A stretch of 19,516 nucleotides of DNA from an uncultured bacterium (GTDB lineage: Bacteria > Bacillota > Clostridia > Oscillospirales > Ruminococcaceae), in assembly GCA_905214265.1 (NCBI GenBank), contig CAJMLQ010000047.1, positions 1-19,516 on the forward strand. Direction: 5' to 3'. The notes beneath the pieces were generated by a model. The model was not told where the DNA came from. It saw nothing but the letters and a program-made list of their open reading frames with translations, and searched no databases. The position numbers and the translations under genes are program-made. The number at the start of each line of letters is the position of its first letter. Position 1 is the first letter of the stretch. Shown piece by piece: positions 13,553 through 19,516 of the stretch.

Positions 13553-14785
13553 ATGAAACGGTATGTGTTAGCTGGAACCGGAGGCCGGGGCTACGGAATG
13601 TACGCCAAGGCCATCACCGAGCGGTTCCAGGATTGCGCTGAACTGGTTGGACTGTTCGACGTGAATGAAAAGAGGTGCCGGTTTGTCTCGGAAAACCTAC
13701 CGGGCAGCATCCCCTGCTACACCGACTTTGACCGGATGATCGCCGAATGCCGTCCCGACGCCGTCATCGTTACGACGGTGGACCGCTACCACAGCGACTA
13801 CATCATCCGGGCGCTGGACATGGGCATCGACGTCATCAGTGAAAAGCCCATGACCATCGACGCGGAAAAGTGCCGGAGCGTGCTGGAGGCGGAACGCCGG
13901 AACGGACGAAACATCGTCGTGACCTTCAACTGCCGGTTCATGCCCCACATGGCGAAAATTAAGGAAATCCTGATGGAAGGCGCAGTGGGTGAAATCTTGA
14001 ACGTGGATTTCGAATGGATGCTGGACACTTCCCACGGAGCCGACTACTTCCGACGCTGGCACCGGAAGTTGGAAAATTCCGGCGGGCTGCTGGTACATAA
14101 GGCGACCCATCATTTTGATATCATCAACTGGCTCATCGAGCAGGATCCGGAGACAGTCTACGCCAACGGAAGCCTGAACTTCTACGGCGGAAACCGGCGG
14201 GAACACGGAGAGCGGTGCAGCACATGTCCCCAAAAGGCCGGCTGCGCCTATGCCTTCAAGGAGGCGGAGAATCCCACCATCAAAGGTCTGTACTTCGACT
14301 GCGAGGACGTGGACGGATACTATCGGGACCGGTGCATCTTTGACGAGGAGATCAACATCTATGACAGCATGTCGCTGAGCGTCCGGTACTCTAAGGGGGC
14401 GCTGATGACCTATTCCCTGGTAGCCCACAGCCCTTATGAGGGATGGAAGCTCTCCATCAGCGGGACCAAGGGGCGGCTGGAGACCTGTGAATTCAGCTCC
14501 GGAACCGAGACTGACGATCCCTGTTTCCACATCAAGGTCTTCAATCGAGAAGGCGACGCCATCACCTATGATATGCGCAAAGGAAGCGGCATGCACGGCG
14601 GCGGCGACGACCGGATGCTGCAGATGCTATTCCGTGGCGGCGTCCCCGACACACTGCATCAATACGCGGGATCCCGGGATGGCTCTATGTCCATCCTCAT
14701 CGGCATCAGCGCCAATGAAAGCATTCGTACCGGAAGGCCGGTTTCCGTCAGGGAGCTGGTTGACGTAGATTCCTACCGGAAATAA
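13553..14785 (+). CDS. Gfo/Idh/MocA-family oxidoreductase of the LacI-controlled operon
   Basis: A 410-residue NAD(P)-dependent dehydrogenase. KRYVLAGTGGRGYGMY at 2-17 is the Rossmann start, VISEKPMTID at 94-103 holds EKP (97-99), and HKATHHFDIINW at 182-193 carries the substrate-side histidines. An insertion with Cys222, Cys225 and Cys231 (RCSTCPQKAGC) suggests a small structural metal or disulfide knot found in one branch of the family. ATG 13553 follows AGAGGAG; the upstream in-frame ATG lies in the promoter. It heads an operon with the esterase (29 bp on) and the NagB-like gene, so its substrate is probably a sugar or amino sugar released or deacylated by the esterase. It is only distantly related to the other two Gfo/Idh proteins in the window. 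Exact reaction unknown. Confidence 0.87.
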   Translation: MKRYVLAGTGGRGYGMYAKAITERFQDCAELVGLFDVNEKRCRFVSENLPGSIPCYTDFDRMIAECRPDAVIVTTVDRYHSDYIIRALDMGIDVISEKPMTIDAEKCRSVLEAERRNGRNIVVTFNCRFMPHMAKIKEILMEGAVGEILNVDFEWMLDTSHGADYFRRWHRKLENSGGLLVHKATHHFDIINWLIEQDPETVYANGSLNFYGGNRREHGERCSTCPQKAGCAYAFKEAENPTIKGLYFDCEDVDGYYRDRCIFDEEINIYDSMSLSVRYSKGALMTYSLVAHSPYEGWKLSISGTKGRLETCEFSSGTETDDPCFHIKVFNREGDAITYDMRKGSGMHGGGDDRMLQMLFRGGVPDTLHQYAGSRDGSMSILIGISANESIRTGRPVSVRELVDVDSYRK

Positions 14786-14814
14786 TCAGTGATTTTGTAA
14801 AGTGGGGTGAAACA

Positions 14815-16755
14815 ATGGAATTCTGTCAACAGAACCTGCTGCGGGAGTGGACCTTCCACGACGTGCGCAACCAGATGCGGGACGGCGTGTTCCGGCGGGT
14901 GGAGGAGGCACTGCGGAAGGGCGACCAGGAGCGTGACGCCCTCCGCACGCCGGAGGATATCCGGATGCGGCAGGAATACGTCCGGCAAAAACTGCTGGAC
15001 GCTCTCGGCGGACTGCCGGAAAGAAGCGCCTCCCTTAATGACCGGGTCACCGGGGTGCGGGAGGAGGATGGATTCCGCATCGAAAAGGTGCTGTTCGAAG
15101 CCCGGCCCGGCGCGCCGGTCACGGCAGACTTCTATCTGCCCGACAAGCGGGAAGGGAAGATTCCAGCGGTGCTGTTCCTCTGCGGCCACACGGAGGAATC
15201 GAAGGCCTATCCCTTCTACCAGAACGTCTGCCAGAGGCTGGTCCGGGCCGGGATGGCGGTGCTGGCCATGGACCCGGTGGGACAAGGCGAACGCTTTGAA
15301 TACTTTGAACCGGAAACCGGAGAACTGCGGATCCCCGGCACCACGGCGGAGCACGATTACGTCGGCAAGCCCTGCTGGCTCTTGGGTGACAGTCTGGCAC
15401 GGTACTTTTTGGCCGACGCCATGGGTGGGGTCGACTACCTCTGCTCCCGGGAAGAGGTGGACCCGGAACGCATCGGCGTCACGGGAAATTCTGGGGGCGG
15501 GACTCAGACCTCCTTGGTGATGCTGGTCGACCGGCGGATCGCTGCCGCTGCGCCGGGAACCTTTCTTACCAGCGGAACGGCCATTCTTCGATCTGGAAAG
15601 GCCCAGGATGCCGAACAGATCTGGCCCGGGCTGACAAAACTGGGAATCGATCACGAGGATATCCTGCTGGCCGCCGCGCCCAAGCCGGTGCTGGTGCTGG
15701 GAGTGGAATACGACTTCTTCCCCATGGACGGGACGGCGCACACCGTGGAACGGGCCCGGCGGTACTGGGACGTCCTGGGGAATCCGGGGTGGCCGGCACT
15801 GGTCACAGACCGGTGCGAGCATCAGTACAGCGATCCCCTGGCACGCCGCGCCGCCGCCTTCTTTGCGGAGGCTTTCGGGATCTCCCGGCTCCCGGAGACG
15901 GCTTCGAGGCTCCTGAAACAGGAGGAGCTGGAATGCGTTCCAGGCGGACAGCTGCTCCGGGAATACCCGGAAGCTGTTACGATCCAGAAGGAAAACGCCA
16001 GGCGGGCGCGGGAGCTGGAGGAACGCCGCCGGAACGCCCCCCTGGAACTCCGACGGAAGGAAGCAGAAGAATGGCTGCGGGAACAGGTCTTCCGGGACCG
16101 GAAACCGGGGCCGTTCTACCTCCGCTGCATGGAACGGACGCTGGAGGACGGCGTCCGCTGCTGGAAGTGCCTTTGGGCGGCAGAGGAAGGGCGGCTGACA
16201 GCGGCGGCTGCTTTCCGGAGTGCGGCCTTTGACGGGCAGAAGCTGCCTGTGACCGTGGCGGTCTGGGACGGCGGCACCCGGGCGGCGAAAGAGCACGAGG
16301 AATGGATCCGGGAGACATGCGCACGTGGACGGATCGTCCTGGTCATCGACCCTCTGGGAGTTGGCGCAGTCCGGCCCTACCCTCTGGGTGGAGAAGAGCT
16401 TTCAGGGCGGTTTGGGACGATGTACGTCCTGGCCAGCGAGCTGATCCGGCTGGGGGACAGCCTCTGCGCCATGCGGTGCTACGACGTATTGCGGGCGATA
16501 GAGATGGCCGATGAATTCGAGGACGCCTCCGGAGTGGGCACCGAACTTTACAGTTGCGGAACAGGGAGCATTTACGCGAAAATTGCCGCGCTGCTGGCTC
16601 CGCACAAAACGCCGGTTCAGACAGAAAGGGGGTTCGTCAATTTTACGGAGCTTGTTCAGGCAAAGTATTATTCTACAGAAACATTGATTGAAATCCTCCT
16701 GCCGGGAATCCTTCAGCATTTGGACATGGAGGATCTGGACAGCTGGAACATTTAA
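14815..16755 (+). CDS. Two-lobed alpha/beta-hydrolase (acetyl-xylan-esterase-like)
   Basis: A 646-residue protein without signal peptide, hence cytoplasmic. The first lobe (about 90-355) is a complete alpha/beta-hydrolase: PAVLFLCGHTEES at 117-129, MDPVGQGER at 152-160, GNSGGG at 224-229 with nucleophile Ser226, Asp300 or Asp305 after VLVLGVEYD as the acid, and CEHQYS at 334-339 with His336. This resembles CE7-like and related carbohydrate esterases. A charged helical linker (about 390-430) leads to a second lobe (about 475-646) that repeats the layout (VIDPLGVG at 510-517, GDSLCAMRCYDVL at 547-559) but has SCGTGS at 580-585 where the nucleophile elbow should be, so it is probably inactive. 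Between a dehydrogenase and a NagB-like gene, removal of acyl groups from imported sugars is the likely role; exact substrate unknown. Confidence 0.82.
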   Translation: MEFCQQNLLREWTFHDVRNQMRDGVFRRVEEALRKGDQERDALRTPEDIRMRQEYVRQKLLDALGGLPERSASLNDRVTGVREEDGFRIEKVLFEARPGAPVTADFYLPDKREGKIPAVLFLCGHTEESKAYPFYQNVCQRLVRAGMAVLAMDPVGQGERFEYFEPETGELRIPGTTAEHDYVGKPCWLLGDSLARYFLADAMGGVDYLCSREEVDPERIGVTGNSGGGTQTSLVMLVDRRIAAAAPGTFLTSGTAILRSGKAQDAEQIWPGLTKLGIDHEDILLAAAPKPVLVLGVEYDFFPMDGTAHTVERARRYWDVLGNPGWPALVTDRCEHQYSDPLARRAAAFFAEAFGISRLPETASRLLKQEELECVPGGQLLREYPEAVTIQKENARRARELEERRRNAPLELRRKEAEEWLREQVFRDRKPGPFYLRCMERTLEDGVRCWKCLWAAEEGRLTAAAAFRSAAFDGQKLPVTVAVWDGGTRAAKEHEEWIRETCARGRIVLVIDPLGVGAVRPYPLGGEELSGRFGTMYVLASELIRLGDSLCAMRCYDVLRAIEMADEFEDASGVGTELYSCGTGSIYAKIAALLAPHKTPVQTERGFVNFTELVQAKYYSTETLIEILLPGILQHLDMEDLDSWNI

Positions 16756-16775
16756 AAAAAGAAAGGGAAACTGCT

Positions 16776-17543
16776 ATGAAAATCATTGTCAGCAAGGACG
16801 CAAAAGCTTTGGGAGAACGGGCGGCGGAATATGTCGCCGGGATTCTCAATCAGTGCATCGCCGAAAAGGGAGAGGCCCGGATTGTCCTTTCCACGGGGGC
16901 TTCGCAGCTCACCACGATTGAGGCGCTGGTGCAGAAGCCGGTGGACTGGTCCAAAGTGGAGATGTTCCATCTGGACGAATACGTCGGTCTGCCGGAAACC
17001 CACATTGCCAGCTTCCGCAAGTATCTGCGGGAACGGTTCGTTGAAAAGGTCCATCCCAAGGCCGCGTACCTGGTAGATGGTACACCGGAGGGTATCGCGG
17101 GTATTACGGCGGCGCTGCGGAAAAAACCGGTGGACGTAGGGCTCATCGGCATCGGGGAAAACGCCCACATTGCCTTTAACGATCCCCCTGCTGATTTTGA
17201 CACCCGGGAGGCCTACATTGTCGTCAACCTCAATGACACCTGTAAAAACCAGCAGGTCCATGAGGGATGGTTCGCCAATGTGGATGAGGTCCCGAAGCAG
17301 GCGGTTTCCATGACCGTCTATCAAATCCTTCAGTGCCGGCGCATCGTTTCCTGCGTCCCTTACGCAGTCAAAGCTGACGCGATCCAGAAGACCCTGGAAA
17401 ACGATGAAACCAGCCGTATTCCCGCAACCATCCTCAAGGGGCACCCGGATTTTGTGCTGTTTGCGGATGAGGATTCCTTCTCCAAGGTGGAAGAAGAAAA
17501 GATCCGGCCGGCGGCTGGATGCAGCTATACGCTGGAACGCTGA
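16776..17543 (+). CDS. NagB-type sugar-phosphate isomerase/deaminase, divergent active site
   Basis: A 255-residue protein of the NagB/6-phosphogluconolactonase fold. VLSTGASQLTTIEAL at 37-51 is the phosphate loop, MFHLDEYVGL at 63-72 holds the base Asp67, and IGIGENAHIAFNDP at 124-137 is the active-site motif, usually GVDGHIAFNEP. Compared with E. coli NagB, His131 (His143) is kept but Asn129 stands at the Asp141 position and Asp136 at Glu148. Lys199 in YAVKADAIQ is as expected. Length is close to that of NagB. It is the last gene of the LacI-controlled operon, 20 bp after the esterase, with a terminator behind. Glucosamine-6-phosphate deaminase is the default annotation, but the altered acids make another aldose/amino-sugar phosphate possible. 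Confidence 0.82.
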   Translation: MKIIVSKDAKALGERAAEYVAGILNQCIAEKGEARIVLSTGASQLTTIEALVQKPVDWSKVEMFHLDEYVGLPETHIASFRKYLRERFVEKVHPKAAYLVDGTPEGIAGITAALRKKPVDVGLIGIGENAHIAFNDPPADFDTREAYIVVNLNDTCKNQQVHEGWFANVDEVPKQAVSMTVYQILQCRRIVSCVPYAVKADAIQKTLENDETSRIPATILKGHPDFVLFADEDSFSKVEEEKIRPAAGCSYTLER

Positions 17544-17571
17544 CAAATCGGCGGGGCACTGACTCTTTTCA

Positions 17572-17611
17572 AAAGGAAAACGTCCCGTTGGGATGTTTTC
17601 CTTTGCTTTTT
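17572..17611 (+). terminator. Intrinsic terminator after the NagB-like gene
   Basis: Fifteen-base arms (17572-17586 and 17590-17604, one G-T wobble) around the loop GTT, followed by GC and a run of T. It closes the LacI-controlled operon 28 bp after its last stop. Confidence 0.85.
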
Positions 17612-17654
17612 CGAGCTGAGGAAGCACGTTGATGCAGGACACAAGAAGGACACT

Positions 17655-18755
17655 ATGACTTCAAAGGAACGCCTGACACGCTGCTATTTTGGACAGGAAA
17701 TTGACCGACCCGGGGTGTACAGTAGAACGGGGTTTCCCCAAAACGATCCTTCCTACGATAAGCTGAAAGCGTATTTGTGGGAATACAGCGACTGCAAAGC
17801 CGGCTGGAGCATTGCGAATATTTTGACGCCGTATCCAACGGATGTGGAAAGGAGAGGCTACTCCGCAGAATATCGACAAACAATTACCACACTGCATACC
17901 CCTGCCGGAGATTTAACCGAAATCTTTTTTGAGGGGGTAAACGATAAACCCGGCTTCTGCCGCAAGCATTTCATCAGCGAGCCGAAGGATATTGAAACCT
18001 ATCTTTCTCTTCCGTTGCCCGAGGTCCGAGGCGATACCGCCGGCTTTTTTGAAGCAGAGCGGAATATGGGCGACCGGGGGATTGTGGAGATACTCCTCGG
18101 ATCAAATCCAGGCGGTACCGCTGCCGAGTTGATGGGCTCCGAAAACTTTGCGATGTTCTCCATTACGGATCGGGAACTACTGCATGTGCTGTGCGAACGG
18201 GAAATGAAAATCAAAAAAATGGCAATAGAGTTTTTACTTACCAATCGCGTGGGACCATTTTTTTCGATGCTGGGCGAGGAATACATCGTTCCTCCGCTTC
18301 ACGGGAGTAAGGATTTTTATGATTTTAACGTCCGCTATGATAAAGAGATTCTCGATCTGATCCATAACGGCGGCGGACGCGTTCATATTCACTGCCACGG
18401 TCCGCTCAAGACGGTGCTAAACGGGTTCATTGACATGGGAGCTGATGTGGTGCATCCAATCGAGCCTCCTCCCATGGGAAACATTACAGCTGCAGAGGCG
18501 AAAAATATCCTCCGCGGAAAAGTGTGCATCGAAGGGAATATTCAAATTTCCAATATGTATGAGGCAACGCCCGAACAGATTGCGTCAGAGACGCGGGCGT
18601 TGATTCAGGACGCATTTGATGATCGAAAGGGCTTGATTGTCTGCCCGACTGCCTCGCCGTATATCCCTCACGCGGGCCTTGTGTGCTTTGATCAGTATAA
18701 GGCGATGGTTGATACGGTTTTGGATTTTGGAAAAACGAAACTCCCGGGGGCCTAA
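17655..18755 (+). CDS. URO-D / MtaA-like methyltransferase family protein
   Basis: A 366-residue protein of the uroporphyrinogen decarboxylase superfamily (TIM barrel). Opening MTSKERLTRCYFGQEIDRPGV is the usual N-terminus. HIHCHG at 244-249, followed by MGADVVHPIEPPP at 261-273, is the family's conserved strand pair; GNIQ at 294-297 and VCPTASPYIPHAG at 329-341 are further family motifs. His246, Cys247 or His248 and Cys330 could form a zinc site like that of MtaA/CmuA methyltransferases, which suggests methyl transfer or demethylation rather than haem synthesis. AAGGA precedes ATG 17655. It lies 51 bp after the end of the terminator arm, and I see no good promoter of its own. Its G+C is lower than its neighbours (21 of 60 bases at 18181-18240), so it may have been acquired separately. 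Confidence 0.75.
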   Translation: MTSKERLTRCYFGQEIDRPGVYSRTGFPQNDPSYDKLKAYLWEYSDCKAGWSIANILTPYPTDVERRGYSAEYRQTITTLHTPAGDLTEIFFEGVNDKPGFCRKHFISEPKDIETYLSLPLPEVRGDTAGFFEAERNMGDRGIVEILLGSNPGGTAAELMGSENFAMFSITDRELLHVLCEREMKIKKMAIEFLLTNRVGPFFSMLGEEYIVPPLHGSKDFYDFNVRYDKEILDLIHNGGGRVHIHCHGPLKTVLNGFIDMGADVVHPIEPPPMGNITAAEAKNILRGKVCIEGNIQISNMYEATPEQIASETRALIQDAFDDRKGLIVCPTASPYIPHAGLVCFDQYKAMVDTVLDFGKTKLPGA

Positions 18756-18780
18756 CGCTCAAAAAATGCGGCAGCCGAAC

Positions 18781-18809
18781 TGGACATCGCCGCCTTTTCG
18801 GTATACAAT
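18781..18809 (+). promoter_or_regulatory. Promoter of the uxaB gene
   Basis: TGGACA (18781-18786), a 17-bp spacer and TACAAT (18804-18809), each one base from consensus. The start should be near 18816, leaving a leader of about 65 nt. Confidence 0.72.
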
Positions 18810-18816
18810 GAAGAAA

Positions 18817-18861
18817 AGCCGGTTTGGCTCCCAATATCTTCGCGAAGCCGCCCTCCGGGCG
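18817..18861 (+). promoter_or_regulatory. Hairpin-rich leader of uxaB
   Basis: Three small inverted repeats follow each other in the untranslated leader: AGCC/GGCT (18817-18829, 4-bp stem), CTTCGCGAAG (18838-18847) and CGCCC/GGGCG (18849-18861, 5-bp stem). No U-tract follows, so it is not a terminator. It matches no riboswitch I can name. Confidence 0.35.
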
Positions 18862-18880
18862 CCGCTGGAAAGGAAACGAT

Positions 18881-19516
18881 ATGAAACAGATACAAGACAT
18901 GGTACAAAAAACGAAACGGCCGGTTCGGATTGTCCAGTTCGGGGAAGGGAATTTTTTGCGGGCCTTCGTGGACTGGATGGTGGACATCGCCAATAAAAAG
19001 GGTATGCTGGACAGCGGGATCGCCCTGGTCAAGCCCATCCCCTACGGCGATCTGGAGCGGTTTCGGAAGCAGGACTGCCTCTATACCGTTCTCCTGCGGG
19101 GACGGGAAAACGGCGAGGCCGTGGAGGCTCGGCGTATTGTCACATCGGTACAGGAGGCTGTGGCCGCCCACGAGGAGTTCGACCGCTTTCTGGCTCTGGC
19201 CCGGGTGGAAACGGTGGAACTCATCGTCTCCAACACTACGGAGGCGGGCATTGTCTACGACGAAAACGACCGGTACGACGCGGACCCGCCGTCCAGCTAC
19301 CCCGGAAAGCTCACACGGTTTCTCCACGAGCGGTGGAAGGCCTTCTCCGGCGCTCCGGAAAAAGGCGTGATGCTGCTGCCGGTGGAGCTCATCGAAAACA
19401 ACGGCGGAAAGCTGCGGGAATGTGTGGAGAAGCTCATCGCCCGCTGGGGGCTGGAACCGGAATTTGCGGCGTGGGTAACGAAAAACTGCCGGTTCTGTTC
19501 TACCCTTGTGGACCGG
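18881..19516 (+). CDS. uxaB: Tagaturonate reductase (altronate oxidoreductase), 3' part missing
   Basis: The first 212 residues of a mannitol-dehydrogenase-family protein; the frame is open to the window end. UxaB reduces D-tagaturonate to D-altronate with NADH in galacturonate catabolism. IVQFGEGNFLRAFVDWM at 17-33 is the Rossmann start typical of UxaB, LIVSNTTEAGI at 114-124 and PVELIENNGGKLRE at 167-180 are strong family matches, and CRFCSTLVDR at 203-212 leads into the catalytic domain. ATG 18881 follows AAGGA at a normal distance. It has its own promoter and is 125 bp after the URO-D gene. Its G+C returns to the level of the earlier genes. Mannonate oxidoreductase or mannitol dehydrogenase are less likely, given the NTTEAG motif. 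Expected neighbours to the right would be uxaA and uxaC. Confidence 0.85.
   Translation, partial: MKQIQDMVQKTKRPVRIVQFGEGNFLRAFVDWMVDIANKKGMLDSGIALVKPIPYGDLERFRKQDCLYTVLLRGRENGEAVEARRIVTSVQEAVAAHEEFDRFLALARVETVELIVSNTTEAGIVYDENDRYDADPPSSYPGKLTRFLHERWKAFSGAPEKGVMLLPVELIENNGGKLRECVEKLIARWGLEPEFAAWVTKNCRFCSTLVDR

Noticed and set aside
13697..14596. 299-codon open frame on the minus strand
   Set aside because: Antisense to the third Gfo/Idh gene, which has clear family motifs; the minus frame shows no domain.
14773..16296. 507-codon open frame on the minus strand
   Set aside because: Exactly antisense to the hydrolase gene; rich in Pro, Arg and Gly as expected from G+C-rich shadow frames, with no recognisable motif.
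1..19516. CRISPR array, insertion sequence, integrase or attachment site
   Set aside because: No regularly spaced direct repeats, no transposase or integrase motifs and no tRNA gene were seen on either strand.

Overview
The window looks like part of a carbohydrate-catabolism island of an anaerobic Bacillota bacterium, most likely a G+C-rich gut clostridium of the Oscillospiraceae type. That assignment is inference. It rests on strong AGGAGG-type ribosome binding sites, sigmaA-like promoters (TTGACA/TTTACA, 17-bp spacers, TATAAT-like -10 boxes) in AT-rich islands between G+C-rich genes, intrinsic terminators, and RpiR, ROK and LacI regulators each next to a small sugar operon. I see no rRNA, tRNA, CRISPR array, transposase or phage gene, and no transporter gene.

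Region A (1-5869). A five-gene minus-strand operon runs leftward from 4852: a GlcD/AGPS-like FAD oxidase, a GlcF/LutA-like double [4Fe-4S] protein with a depleted CCG domain, a class II aldolase, a PfkB kinase and IolB (cut by the window start). It diverges from a plus-strand MurR/RpiR regulator. Their promoters are mirror images around a palindromic putative operator at 4921-4939. The last three genes match the lower myo-inositol steps (isomerise, phosphorylate, aldol-cleave to DHAP plus a semialdehyde), but the redox pair in front is not part of the classical pathway.

Region B (5877-12113). After a bidirectional terminator come, on the minus strand, two Gfo/Idh/MocA dehydrogenases and a ROK repressor. 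Divergent from the ROK gene on the plus strand are a PfkB kinase, a D-lyxose isomerase-type cupin and a second class II aldolase, closed by a terminator. One 10-3-10 inverted repeat (9596-9618) holds the -35 boxes of both divergent promoters, so the ROK protein probably represses itself and the operon. Isomerase, kinase and aldolase form a short route such as D-lyxose to D-xylulose to a 1-phosphate to DHAP plus glycolaldehyde (or the D-mannose/D-fructose equivalent).

Region C (12114-17610). A LacI regulator is followed by a Gfo/Idh/MocA oxidoreductase, a two-lobed alpha/beta-hydrolase (acetyl-xylan-esterase-like) and a divergent NagB-type sugar-phosphate isomerase/deaminase, closed by a terminator. 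The palindrome ACACGTGT lies in the promoter spacer of the LacI gene and again in front of the operon, so it is the likely LacI operator.

Region D (17611-19516). A stand-alone URO-D/MtaA-like protein of visibly lower G+C is followed by the start of a tagaturonate reductase (uxaB) gene with its own promoter and hairpin-rich leader; it runs off the window.

Start sites were reassigned where promoter or ribosome binding site evidence demanded it: a TTG start at 8233, and ATG starts at 1456, 5027, 7163, 9542, 10643, 12324 and 13553.
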